A stretch of DNA of 64,000 nucleotides from Pseudalkalibacillus sp051842935 (GTDB lineage: Bacteria; Bacillota; Bacilli; Bacillales; Fictibacillaceae), in assembly GCF_051842935.1 (NCBI RefSeq), contig NZ_JBPXRR010000001.1:1178001-1242000 (forward strand), in the 5' to 3' direction. The position numbers and the translations under genes were made by a program. Below the pieces are notes generated by a model. It was not told where the DNA came from. It searched no databases and saw only the letters and a program-made list of their open reading frames with translations. The stretch's first letter is position 1. Each line of letters begins with the position of its first letter. Shown in pieces: positions 33,138 to 39,460 of this stretch.

Positions 33138-33836
33138 ATGGTGCTTGAACTGCCAAGCAGAAAAAAAAGAAGTAGGAGTCAAGGTAATAGAAAAAGGAGA
33201 TTTAGATTACTACTAAACTTTTCACTGGCACTTATTGTATTTTTTCTAATGGGATATGCAATTCAAGGTACATATTCCTATTTCTCGGATCAAGCTAGAG
33301 TATCAGGCACGATGACAGCAGCAACTGACTTTTGTGCAGACAAAGAATATAAAAAATCTCATAAAGAATTATGTAAAGATAATGCAGGTTTAGGAAACGG
33401 ACCAGAAGATGGAGACGATGATACTGGAGAACAAACTGATCCAGACAACCCTGGTCATAACAAAAAAGATTGTGATGATCATACGGGTGCTCCATGTTCA
33501 GACAAAACAAATGATACAAAACAAGAAAAAGAAGATCAAGTACAAGATGATACTAATAGTCAAGAACAAATAGAAAACTCAGAAAATGATGAAACTGAAG
33601 CAAGTGAATCTGATCAATCATCTGAAGAAGCTGAAGAAGGAAATGAAACTGATGGGTCAAATGAAACTGAGCCACAATCTCAGTCTTCTGAAGAAGATGA
33701 AGAAAATAACGTAATTGAAGGAAAAGGACAAAACACAGAAAAGACTCCTGAAGTTCCTGATCCAAAACAAACAGAGGAGAATAAGACAAGTAGTAATGAA
33801 CCCCAAAATGAAAATAATCAAGAAACAACGGAGTGA
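33138..33836 (+). CDS. TapA-like matrix protein with SipW-type signal
   Basis: About 232 residues. Basic N terminus (RKKRSRSQGNRKRRFR), one hydrophobic segment (about 25-45), then YSYFSDQARVSGTMTAATDFC, the signal context processed by SipW. Cys residues follow (CADK, CKDN, CDDHTGAPC). The rest, about 95-232, is a disordered tail rich in Glu, Asp, Ser, Asn and Gln. Order and design match TapA, which nucleates TasA fibres. Similarity outside the signal is weak, so TapA-like is the safest name. The start may also be the GTG at 33132 or 33141, since AGGTGGG lies very close. Confidence 0.72.
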   Translation: MVLELPSRKKRSRSQGNRKRRFRLLLNFSLALIVFFLMGYAIQGTYSYFSDQARVSGTMTAATDFCADKEYKKSHKELCKDNAGLGNGPEDGDDDTGEQTDPDNPGHNKKDCDDHTGAPCSDKTNDTKQEKEDQVQDDTNSQEQIENSENDETEASESDQSSEEAEEGNETDGSNETEPQSQSSEEDEENNVIEGKGQNTEKTPEVPDPKQTEENKTSSNEPQNENNQETTE

Positions 33837-33841
33837 TGTAT

Positions 33842-34414
33842 ATGAAAACAACATTGAAATGGGTTAGTAACATTACGTCATGGTTATTGTTCGGCATTTT
33901 TATAGTCATGGTTTTCATGGTTGTAACTTCGAAAGCATCAGGTGGAGAACCAACGTTCATGGGTTATCAACTAAAATCTGTTCTTTCAGGTTCGATGGAA
34001 CCCACATTCGATACAGGATCAATTATTGCTATAGATCCATCTATTAATAAAGAGAAACTAAAAAAGGGTGACATCATCACCTTCATGGAAGATGCAGAAA
34101 AGTTAATCACTCATAGAATTATAGAAGTTAAAAAAACCGCCAATCATGTGCAATACATCACCAAAGGGGATAACAATGATGGTGCTGACATATCCCCAGT
34201 TCTTTCGGAAAATGTTGTTGGAAAATATGATGGCTTCAATATCCCGTTACTTGGCTATTTTATGAATTTTGCAAATTCAAAAATTGGTACAGCAATATTA
34301 TTGATCCTTCCAGGATTACTGTTGATCATTTATTCTGCCTACTCTATCTGGAAGGCTATTAAGGAAATTGAAGTACCTAAAAAAGAAGAATCTAGTTCTA
34401 CTACTAGTAATTGA
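33842..34414 (+). CDS. sipW: Signal peptidase I SipW
   Basis: 190 residues from the ATG at 33842, 8 bases after GGAG (33830-33833). ER/archaeal-type signal peptidase: nucleophile Ser51 in LSGSMEP, His91 in LITHRIIEV and Asp110 in TKGDNND, which keep the same spacing as Ser47, His87 and Asp106 of B. subtilis SipW. Membrane helices lie near the start and at about 145-175. SipW cleaves the signal peptides of TapA and TasA. The gene starts just after the tapA stop. Confidence 0.93.
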   Translation: MKTTLKWVSNITSWLLFGIFIVMVFMVVTSKASGGEPTFMGYQLKSVLSGSMEPTFDTGSIIAIDPSINKEKLKKGDIITFMEDAEKLITHRIIEVKKTANHVQYITKGDNNDGADISPVLSENVVGKYDGFNIPLLGYFMNFANSKIGTAILLILPGLLLIIYSAYSIWKAIKEIEVPKKEESSSTTSN

Positions 34415-34420
34415 ATAAGT

Positions 34421-34446
34421 TGAATCACCGCTATTCAGCGGGTTCA
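34421..34446 (+). promoter_or_regulatory. Intercistronic hairpin between sipW and tasA
   Basis: TGAATCACCGCT (34421-34432) pairs imperfectly with AGCGGGTTCA (34437-34446). With no T run it is more likely an mRNA stability or processing element that lets tasA be made in excess over sipW. Confidence 0.45.
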
Positions 34447-34493
34447 AAATAAAAAATATACATACCCAATAGGGTAAAGGAGGAAAAAGAAAC

Positions 34494-35090
34494 ATGAGTA
34501 TTAAAAAGAAGATTGGTTTGGGCGTAGCATCAGCAGCACTAGGATTGTCGTTGGTCGGTGGAGGGACTTTTGCATACTTTAGTGATACAGCAACAGCAAG
34601 TAATACTTTTGCTGCAGGAAAATTGGACCTATCAGTTGATCCTACTACTATTATTGATGTTGACAATTTAAAGCCAGGGGATACTATGCTTCGTTCTTTT
34701 GAGCTTGTCAATGGTGGTACACTCGATATCAAAAATGTTATTCTCGATACTTCTTATTCTGTAACAGATCATGGCAACAATAATGCTCGTGATTTGGGTG
34801 AGCATATACGAGTAAACTTCTTATTCAATATCGATAAGTTGGATGTACCAGTTTACTCTACTACTCTTGCTGATTTATCGTCAATGTCTCCTGAAGCTGT
34901 AGAAAACACATGGGAGCATATCTTCGGAGATAGATGGGGTAGCACAGGATTAGTAGCTGGTTCAAGTGATTTACTTTATGTACAATTTGAATTCGTGGAT
35001 GATGGTACTGATCAAAATGAATTCCAACAAGATTCATTGAACCTTCAGTGGACATTTACTGGTCACCAAACAGATGGAGAAGAACGATAA
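34494..35090 (+). CDS. tasA: TasA/camelysin-family fibre protein
   Basis: 198 residues. Signal region MSIKKKIGLGVASAALGLSL ending in FAYFSDTATASNTF, the classic SipW-processed signal of TasA and CalY. The mature domain follows the family: AGKLDLSVDP, LKPGDTMLRSFELVNGGTLDIKNV and YVQFEFVDDG. It is shorter than B. subtilis TasA (261 residues) and close to camelysin. It forms extracellular matrix fibres. Strong AAAGGAGG site and a long terminator after it suggest high expression. Confidence 0.9.
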   Translation: MSIKKKIGLGVASAALGLSLVGGGTFAYFSDTATASNTFAAGKLDLSVDPTTIIDVDNLKPGDTMLRSFELVNGGTLDIKNVILDTSYSVTDHGNNNARDLGEHIRVNFLFNIDKLDVPVYSTTLADLSSMSPEAVENTWEHIFGDRWGSTGLVAGSSDLLYVQFEFVDDGTDQNEFQQDSLNLQWTFTGHQTDGEER

Positions 35091-35110
35091 TAAGAAATAC
35101 TTAATGAATG

Positions 35111-35137
35111 GGAAGGTGGGTAATCCCACCTTCCTCT
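35111..35137 (+). terminator. Hairpin/terminator after tasA
   Basis: GGAAGGTGGG (35111-35120) pairs perfectly with CCCACCTTCC (35125-35134), followed by TCTTAATT. The weak T tail may allow read-through into the LPQTG gene. Confidence 0.7.
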
Positions 35138-35198
35138 TAATTAAAGTAAAAACTTGAAACTCCTTGGATAACAAAATTTTCTTATGAGGAGTCAATTT

Positions 35199-35879
35199 AT
35201 GAGATTGATAAAAAGATTACTTGTTAGAGTAATAATCTTATATAGTGCAATTATGTTGGTAAATGTATTTTATCATCCTGTAAAAGATACTGGTGCTGAG
35301 AAAAGTGCCCCGCTGTTGGACATCAGTACTTCACCTGCAAGCTATTTATTCGATTTGCAAAATTTAAAACCTGGTGATTGGGCTGAGCGTAAGTTAGTCG
35401 TTAGTAATGACGGTAATATTGATTTTGATTATCGAACATTAGCAAAATTTAAAGATGGATCTAAAAAGCTTTACGACCAATTGGATCTAAAGATTGAAGA
35501 TCAAACTGGAGTAGTACTATTTGAGGATAAGCTTTACAAGTTTGATCAGCTAACTGAACGTAAGTTGGATCATCACCATACAGACGAATTTGTTGTGACA
35601 GTAACGTTCCCATCTGAATCCGGAAACGAGTTTCAAGGGTTAGGAACGACTTTTGAATTAGAGTTTTCAGCTCAAGCTACCAAAGAAGAAGTCCCGACTC
35701 AAGAACCTAAAGATCCTGATAAAACAGAAAATGAATCACCTAAGAGTGCTCTTCCACAAACTGGTGAATCCAATCCTATCTGGTATTACTTAACAGGAAT
35801 TATGTTGGCTGGTGTTGGTGTTGGTGTATTGCGTCAAAGTTTAAAAGGTGATCGTCCTAGAATCAGGTTAAAGAGGTAA
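35199..35879 (+). CDS. TasA-like surface protein with LPQTG sorting signal
   Basis: 226 residues from the ATG at 35199 after GAGGAG. One N-terminal hydrophobic segment, a TasA-like domain with FDLQNLKPGDWAERKLVVSNDGNIDFDYR and FVVTVTFPSESGNEFQGLG, a Glu/Pro linker, then LPQTG near residue 192, a hydrophobic stretch (WYYLTGIMLAGVGVGVL) and a basic tail. That is a sortase substrate. It shares the LKPGD fibre-domain feature with the upstream TasA, so it may tie matrix fibres to peptidoglycan. The adjacent sortase is its probable enzyme. Confidence 0.87.
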   Translation: MRLIKRLLVRVIILYSAIMLVNVFYHPVKDTGAEKSAPLLDISTSPASYLFDLQNLKPGDWAERKLVVSNDGNIDFDYRTLAKFKDGSKKLYDQLDLKIEDQTGVVLFEDKLYKFDQLTERKLDHHHTDEFVVTVTFPSESGNEFQGLGTTFELEFSAQATKEEVPTQEPKDPDKTENESPKSALPQTGESNPIWYYLTGIMLAGVGVGVLRQSLKGDRPRIRLKR

Positions 35880-35885
35880 CACACT

Positions 35886-36503
35886 ATGAAACTACTTATG
35901 GCTTCTTTACTCATACTTATTGGTATAGGTGTTGCCTCTTTCCCTTTTATCAAATCTCAGTACTCACTTCATCAACAAGAACAACTCCTTACTGAATGGA
36001 ACCAATCTAATCAGGAAACCGCAAGACAGAGCTTCACTTCACTATCAAAGGTATATGCTTCAGAAGAGAATAAAGAACAAACAAAAACGTTTCCAACAAC
36101 AGGTGAATTAATAGGCACAATCTCAATTTCAAGTATAGATCTTACATTACCAATTCTTGAAGGAGCAACAATCCCGAACTTGAAAAAAGGAGCTGGCCGT
36201 CTCGAAGGTACTGCTCTATTAGGAGAGAAGGGGAATGCAGCGATTGCTGCACACCGCAGCTATACCTACGGAAAAGACTTCAACCGCCTTGATGAGTTAG
36301 AAGATGGTGACGAGATCATCATTACAACCGAAACTTCCACATACACATATATTGTGGACAACACTTTGCGTGTTCTTCCAGATGACACTTCAGTATTAGC
36401 ATCAAATCAAGATCAATCCATCATAACCTTAATAACGTGTGACCCTATCAAAGACCCTACACATCGCTTGATTGTTCAAGCTTCTATAAAGAAAACTTGG
36501 TGA
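35886..36503 (+). CDS. srtD: Class D sortase
   Basis: 205 residues. N-terminal anchor (about 3-22), then the sortase barrel: ELIGTISISSIDLTLPILEG, catalytic His123 in AIAAHRSYTYGKDF, Cys185 in TLITCDPI and an Arg shortly after in DPTHRLIVQA. The pattern is class D, as in Bacillus YhcS. It joins LPxTG proteins to the cell wall. It starts 6 bases after its likely substrate. Pairing with a TasA-like LPQTG protein is not part of the standard tapA-sipW-tasA operon. Confidence 0.9.
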   Translation: MKLLMASLLILIGIGVASFPFIKSQYSLHQQEQLLTEWNQSNQETARQSFTSLSKVYASEENKEQTKTFPTTGELIGTISISSIDLTLPILEGATIPNLKKGAGRLEGTALLGEKGNAAIAAHRSYTYGKDFNRLDELEDGDEIIITTETSTYTYIVDNTLRVLPDDTSVLASNQDQSIITLITCDPIKDPTHRLIVQASIKKTW

Positions 36504-36642
36504 AGCCAAGCCTTGGCGCAGGTTGAACCTTAGTTGCTCTTATACTTTTATCTATTACTTTTCTTCAACGTCGACGAACATCCTCGTTGAAAAGTTATCG
36601 TTTTCAAAACGTATACAAAATCCATAAGAAAAGGTGATTGCC

Positions 36643-36894
36643 ATGATTCGTAGATTAAATGGTGATTCGATCTCCTATATTAATAATCAGAAGGTTACCT
36701 TGAGATACTTACAAGAAGACATTGGAGAACTCTACATCAATAACCAACTGATGGGGAAATGTTCTTACTCTTATGCTAAATCATCTATAGAACGTATGGA
36801 ACAAGTGAAGAGTAGAGAAAAAATCTATATTCAAGACGATGAAATTCTATTTAGAGAATTGAAGGTAGGTACACTGATTAATATTCAAGTTTAG
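36643..36894 (+). CDS. 83-residue unknown protein in matrix cluster
   Basis: The ATG at 36643 follows AAAAGGTG (36629-36636). The product has no membrane segment or known motif; short strand-like units (ISYINNQKVTLRYLQ, GELYINNQLMGKCSY, KIYIQDDEILFRELKVG) suggest a small beta-rich fold. It is followed after 25 bases by the SinR-like gene and is probably cotranscribed with it. Function unknown; a partner or ligand-binding role for the regulator is only a guess. Confidence 0.65.
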   Translation: MIRRLNGDSISYINNQKVTLRYLQEDIGELYINNQLMGKCSYSYAKSSIERMEQVKSREKIYIQDDEILFRELKVGTLINIQV

Positions 36895-36919
36895 ACCTTG
36901 GAGAAGGGGGATCCCAGTT

Positions 36920-37231
36920 ATGTATTTAGGAGAAAAAGTAAGGCAAGCTCGGATTGCCCAACAGATTTCTATAAAAGAACTGGCGAAACTTGTCCAGGTA
37001 ACGGAGGCTTACATATTGAATCTAGAGAGTGGTATCATACAAAATCCATCATTTTTTACCGTTGTACGTATTGCAAAAGAATTAGGATTGGATGTATATG
37101 AGATGGATAAATTGTACGTTGATCCTGAATGGTTGGATCTGATTAAGGAAGCAAGGCAGTTAGGACTTTCAAGAACGGAAATACGGAACTTCATATTACA
37201 GCAACAATTTCTCTCCCTTGATGCAAAATAA
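36920..37231 (+). CDS. SinR-like transcription regulator (second copy)
   Basis: 103 residues. N-terminal XRE helix-turn-helix (about 4-60: VRQARIAQQISIKELAKLVQVTEAYILNLES) and a C-terminal SinI/SinR dimerisation motif, DPEWLDLIKEARQLGLSRTEIRNFILQ. Domain order is that of SinR and SlrR. It can in principle bind SinI-like proteins and SinR. It lacks the near-identity to B. subtilis SinR shown by the neighbouring minus-strand gene, so it may be an SlrR-like competitor. AAGGGGG lies upstream of the start. Confidence 0.83.
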   Translation: MYLGEKVRQARIAQQISIKELAKLVQVTEAYILNLESGIIQNPSFFTVVRIAKELGLDVYEMDKLYVDPEWLDLIKEARQLGLSRTEIRNFILQQQFLSLDAK

Positions 37232-37232
37232 A

Positions 37233-37266
37233 AAGCACTCCATTCCAAATTAGAATGGGAGTGCTT
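37233..37266. terminator. Bidirectional terminator between SinR-like and sinR
   Basis: AAGCACTCCATTC (37233-37245) pairs with GAATGGGAGTGCTT (37253-37266). Confidence 0.78.
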
Positions 37267-37271
37267 AATTA

Positions 37272-37598
37272 TTATTCTTGTTCTTTTTTCCACTTATTAT
37301 ACTCTAGGAAACTTTTGAATTCGTCTTTTGAAACCCCGGACTGCATGGCTTCTTGTACAAGTCTCATCCAATCTTCATCTAGGTCCTCATGTTTTGCATC
37401 CACTGCATCATGTAATAGATTATCTAAAGGTACATTCAATACTGTCGATACTTTTTCTAAGAATTGAATGGAAGGGTTCGATTGTAGATTACGCTCAATT
37501 GAGCTGAGGTAGGACTTAGCCACACCCGCTCGTTCTGCAAGCTCTGATAGAGAGAATCCTTTTTCATTTCTGTAGTGTTTAAGACGATCCCCAATCAT
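37272..37598 (-). CDS. sinR: Biofilm master repressor SinR
   Basis: 108 residues. The N-terminal XRE domain is almost word for word that of B. subtilis SinR: KGFSLSELAERAGVAKSYLSS, then IERNLQSNPSIQFLEKVS. The C-terminal dimerisation part is DEDWMRLVQEAMQSGVSKDEFKSFLEYNKWK. SinR represses matrix operons by binding GTTCTYT sites; such sites flank the tapA promoter 4.3 kb away. It follows a sinI gene on the same strand, as in B. subtilis. A TATAAT in the minus strand (37648-37643) suggests its own promoter as well. Confidence 0.95.
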   Translation of the reverse strand: MIGDRLKHYRNEKGFSLSELAERAGVAKSYLSSIERNLQSNPSIQFLEKVSTVLNVPLDNLLHDAVDAKHEDLDEDWMRLVQEAMQSGVSKDEFKSFLEYNKWKKEQE

Positions 37599-37687
37599 AA
37601 TTGTAACTCCTTCAAGTCAAAATTCTTCTGGATAATTAAACCCATTATACCATAAAACTTGGTGATCTGTTATGTATTTCTGTGTAG

Positions 37688-37831
37688 TTACGCTTTTGAT
37701 TGGACGGTTTTGAAGGAAAAACTACGAATAAAGTCCCGGATTTCGCTTTTTGTCAGGCCATTGTTTTTTGCTGCTTTCATCAACTCAACCCACTCTAAAT
37801 CCAACTTCTCTTTTTCAACTCGTTTTTCCAT
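37688..37831 (-). CDS. sinI: SinI antirepressor (sinR operon copy)
   Basis: 47 residues. DLEWVELMKAAKNNGLTKSEIRDFIR is the SinI core. The ATG at 37831 lies 8 bases after AGGAGG. It precedes sinR on the same strand, the classic sinI-sinR arrangement. SinI binds SinR and relieves repression of the matrix operons. In this genome its leader contains a c-di-GMP-I aptamer, unlike B. subtilis, where Spo0A is the main input. Confidence 0.9.
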   Translation of the reverse strand: MEKRVEKEKLDLEWVELMKAAKNNGLTKSEIRDFIRSFSFKTVQSKA

Positions 37832-37854
37832 TACCCATTCCTCCTAATTAAGAA

Positions 37855-37941
37855 CTTGCCTCTTGGTAGCCCAGCCATCTTGGTATATCCGTAGATCTGT
37901 GACTTTGCGTCGCCGCTTTTCAACGGGTTTGCCTTTGCAAG
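37855..37941 (-). promoter_or_regulatory. c-di-GMP-I (GEMM-I) riboswitch before sinI-sinR
   Basis: Reading the minus strand 5'->3': AAAGGCAAACC, a GAAA tetraloop closed by CGTT/AGCG, GACGCAAAG, then ATGGC-GGGCTACC, all the conserved marks of the class I c-di-GMP aptamer (compare the Vc2 elements GGGCAAACC, GAAA, GACGCAAAG and GGGUUACC). CTTGC (37941-37937) and GCAAG (37859-37855) close the outer stem. The sinI ribosome site AGGAGG lies 10 bases after the aptamer. The 5' leader holds CCTCCT (37945-37940), exactly complementary to that ribosome site, suggesting translational control. Confidence 0.9.
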
Positions 37942-38022
37942 GAGGGTTTCCATTTTTATACTATCTATCATATAGAATGCCTACTACAAAAGTTGTAAGT
38001 TTACGATGAAAATTCGTTCTAA

Positions 38023-38055
38023 TTTTGTCGTATTGACAGAAATATCCGACAAATT
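38023..38055. promoter_or_regulatory. Spo0A-box-like repeats upstream of sinI
   Basis: TTTTGTCGTA (38023 on plus), CTGTCAATA (minus strand, about 38039) and AATTTGTCGG (38055-38046, minus strand) each resemble the Spo0A box TTTGTCRAA with one or two mismatches. They lie about 80-100 bp before the presumed start of the sinI leader. Confidence 0.35.
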
Positions 38056-38176
38056 ACCTGATTATCTACATATTGACGCGAATGCTGTGGATGATAAAGT
38101 GACATACTAGATTTAGCGATTAGGAAAGGTCTGATAGATACCATAAATTGTAACAACTCGACAATGATCGGAGTTC

Positions 38177-38205
38177 TTTACAAACAACCCATTCCTAGTT
38201 ATAAT
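38177..38205 (+). promoter_or_regulatory. SigA promoter of 6S-like RNA
   Basis: TTTACA (38177-38182), 17 bases, TATAAT (38200-38205): a near-consensus strong promoter. Confidence 0.85.
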
Positions 38206-38208
38206 AAA

Positions 38209-38390
38209 GTTCCTGCATTGTTAGTGACACGTTTATGTCTTAAACCGATGTCATGACATAGGGAACCCTAAATCTCGATCTAGACGTCATGCCGCAACTT
38301 CGGAAGCGGAAGACGAACGGATTGATGCGGGTACCCACCTGCCGAAAGTGGGTTTATGAGTCATGAAGTGTCACGGCAAGTGCGGGAACT
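38209..38390 (+). ncRNA. ssrS: 6S RNA (RNA polymerase regulator)
   Basis: About 182 nt, no reading frame with a ribosome site. The ends pair over about 23 positions: AGTTCCTGCA...GTGACAC at the 5' side against GTGTCAC...TGCGGGAACT at the 3' side, the long closing stem of 6S RNA. Inside are two less paired strands forming the central bubble, including GACATAGGGAACC, and a terminal hairpin region with GCGGGTACCCACC. It mimics an open promoter and holds SigA RNA polymerase in stationary phase. Strong promoter before and terminator after. The family call is from recognition of layout and conserved stretches. Confidence 0.78.
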
Positions 38391-38404
38391 CATACATATT
38401 GTGA

Positions 38405-38440
38405 AAGGGCTGGCCAGCAATGGTCAGTCCTTCTCTATTT
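38405..38440 (+). terminator. Terminator of 6S-like RNA
   Basis: AAGGGCTGGCCA (38405-38416) pairs with TGGTCAGTCCTT (38421-38432), using two G-U pairs. Confidence 0.75.
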
Positions 38441-38498
38441 ATAAAGTAAAATGTGATACAATGAACAGAGGAAAAGCCGGGGAAAAGGGGACAAAAAA

Positions 38499-39374
38499 AT
38501 GAGTAACCGATTTATTATCATAGATGGATTCAACCTGTTAAGCCGATGTTATTTTGCGACGAGCTATGGTCGAGAAGACCATGAATTGACGACAAACAGT
38601 GAAGGATTGTACACGAATGCACTCCGTGTCAAAATTCAAAAGCTCTTGAATCTAATTGAAATTTACGATCCGACACATCTTATGATTGCATGGGATGTGA
38701 AGCGTGAAGAAACGTTGCGCCGTCAAAAGTATCCAGATTATAAGGATACACGAAACGAACTGCCTGAACCTCTCATTCAGCAGTATCAAACTGTAACGGA
38801 ACTGTTCGATATTGTAGGAGTCACACAAATGGCGATCAGCCCATATGAAGCGGATGACATCATGGGTACTTTGTCACGCCGTTGGTCGGAAGAAATGGAC
38901 GGAGAGTGCTACATCTACAGTAACGACCGTGATTTGCTGCAGCTTTTAACGGATAAAGTGTCTCAGATCATAGCGAAAAAGAAAGAAGAGAATGCATACA
39001 CTCTGAAGCATTTCACTGACGAGTTCGGGATTACGCCTGCTCAATGGATTGATGTGAAGGCACTACTTGGTGATAAGAGTGACAACATTCCTGGCGTGCA
39101 TGGTGTTGGGGAAAAAGCAGCGCTCCCGATGATCCAGCAGTACGGATCGGTCGAAGCGATTTATGAGGAAGAAGAGCTGGATCCGATTTTCAAGCGTTAC
39201 TTGAAGAAGATTGCTGCCGGTCGTGAGATGGCATTCCTCAGTAAGGATCTCGTAACCATCGATACACAGATTCCGATATTGAATGAAACGCCATGGGATG
39301 GATTCTCCTTACGACTTGACCGTGAAAAACTGAAACAAGAAGTGGAACGACTCGAATTACGCGTTCGGATGTAA
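38499..39374 (+). CDS. ypcP: 5'-3' exonuclease (YpcP-like)
   Basis: 291 residues, equal to the 5' nuclease domain of DNA polymerase I as a free-standing protein. Metal ligands lie in IIIDGFNLLSR, PYEADDIMGTLSRRW, YIYSNDRDLLQLL and VKALLGDKSDNIPGVHGVG (helix-hairpin-helix with the H3TH motif). It removes RNA primers and flaps during replication and repair; YpcP is the Bacillus example. The GGGG ribosome site lies 7 bases before the ATG. An extended -10 (TGATACAAT near 38452-38460) may be its promoter. Confidence 0.9.
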   Translation: MSNRFIIIDGFNLLSRCYFATSYGREDHELTTNSEGLYTNALRVKIQKLLNLIEIYDPTHLMIAWDVKREETLRRQKYPDYKDTRNELPEPLIQQYQTVTELFDIVGVTQMAISPYEADDIMGTLSRRWSEEMDGECYIYSNDRDLLQLLTDKVSQIIAKKKEENAYTLKHFTDEFGITPAQWIDVKALLGDKSDNIPGVHGVGEKAALPMIQQYGSVEAIYEEEELDPIFKRYLKKIAAGREMAFLSKDLVTIDTQIPILNETPWDGFSLRLDREKLKQEVERLELRVRM

Positions 39375-39423
39375 GTTGTATACTAATAAAACCAAAAAAA
39401 GGAAACGATAGAACTTTGTCGAA

Positions 39424-39460
39424 ACCCTACTTTATAGAAAATATAAAGTGGGGTCTTTTT
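39424..39460 (+). promoter_or_regulatory. Hairpin with T run directly before permease start
   Basis: ACCCTACTTTATA (39424-39436) pairs with TATAAAGTGGGGT (39442-39454), then CTTTTT and the ATG at 39461. The only ribosome-site-like bases, GTGGGG, lie in the 3' arm. The same element recurs before the duplicate permease gene at 41481-41516. Confidence 0.7.

Noticed and set aside
38209..38390. RNase P RNA, tmRNA or tRNA
   Set aside because: Length is too short for RNase P or tmRNA, there is no cloverleaf or CCA end, and the long end-to-end stem with central bubble fits 6S RNA instead.
39416..39460. N-terminal extension of permease copy 1 from the TTG at 39416
   Set aside because: The matching region of copy 2 has a frame-breaking indel while the hairpin stem is kept, so the region is RNA leader.
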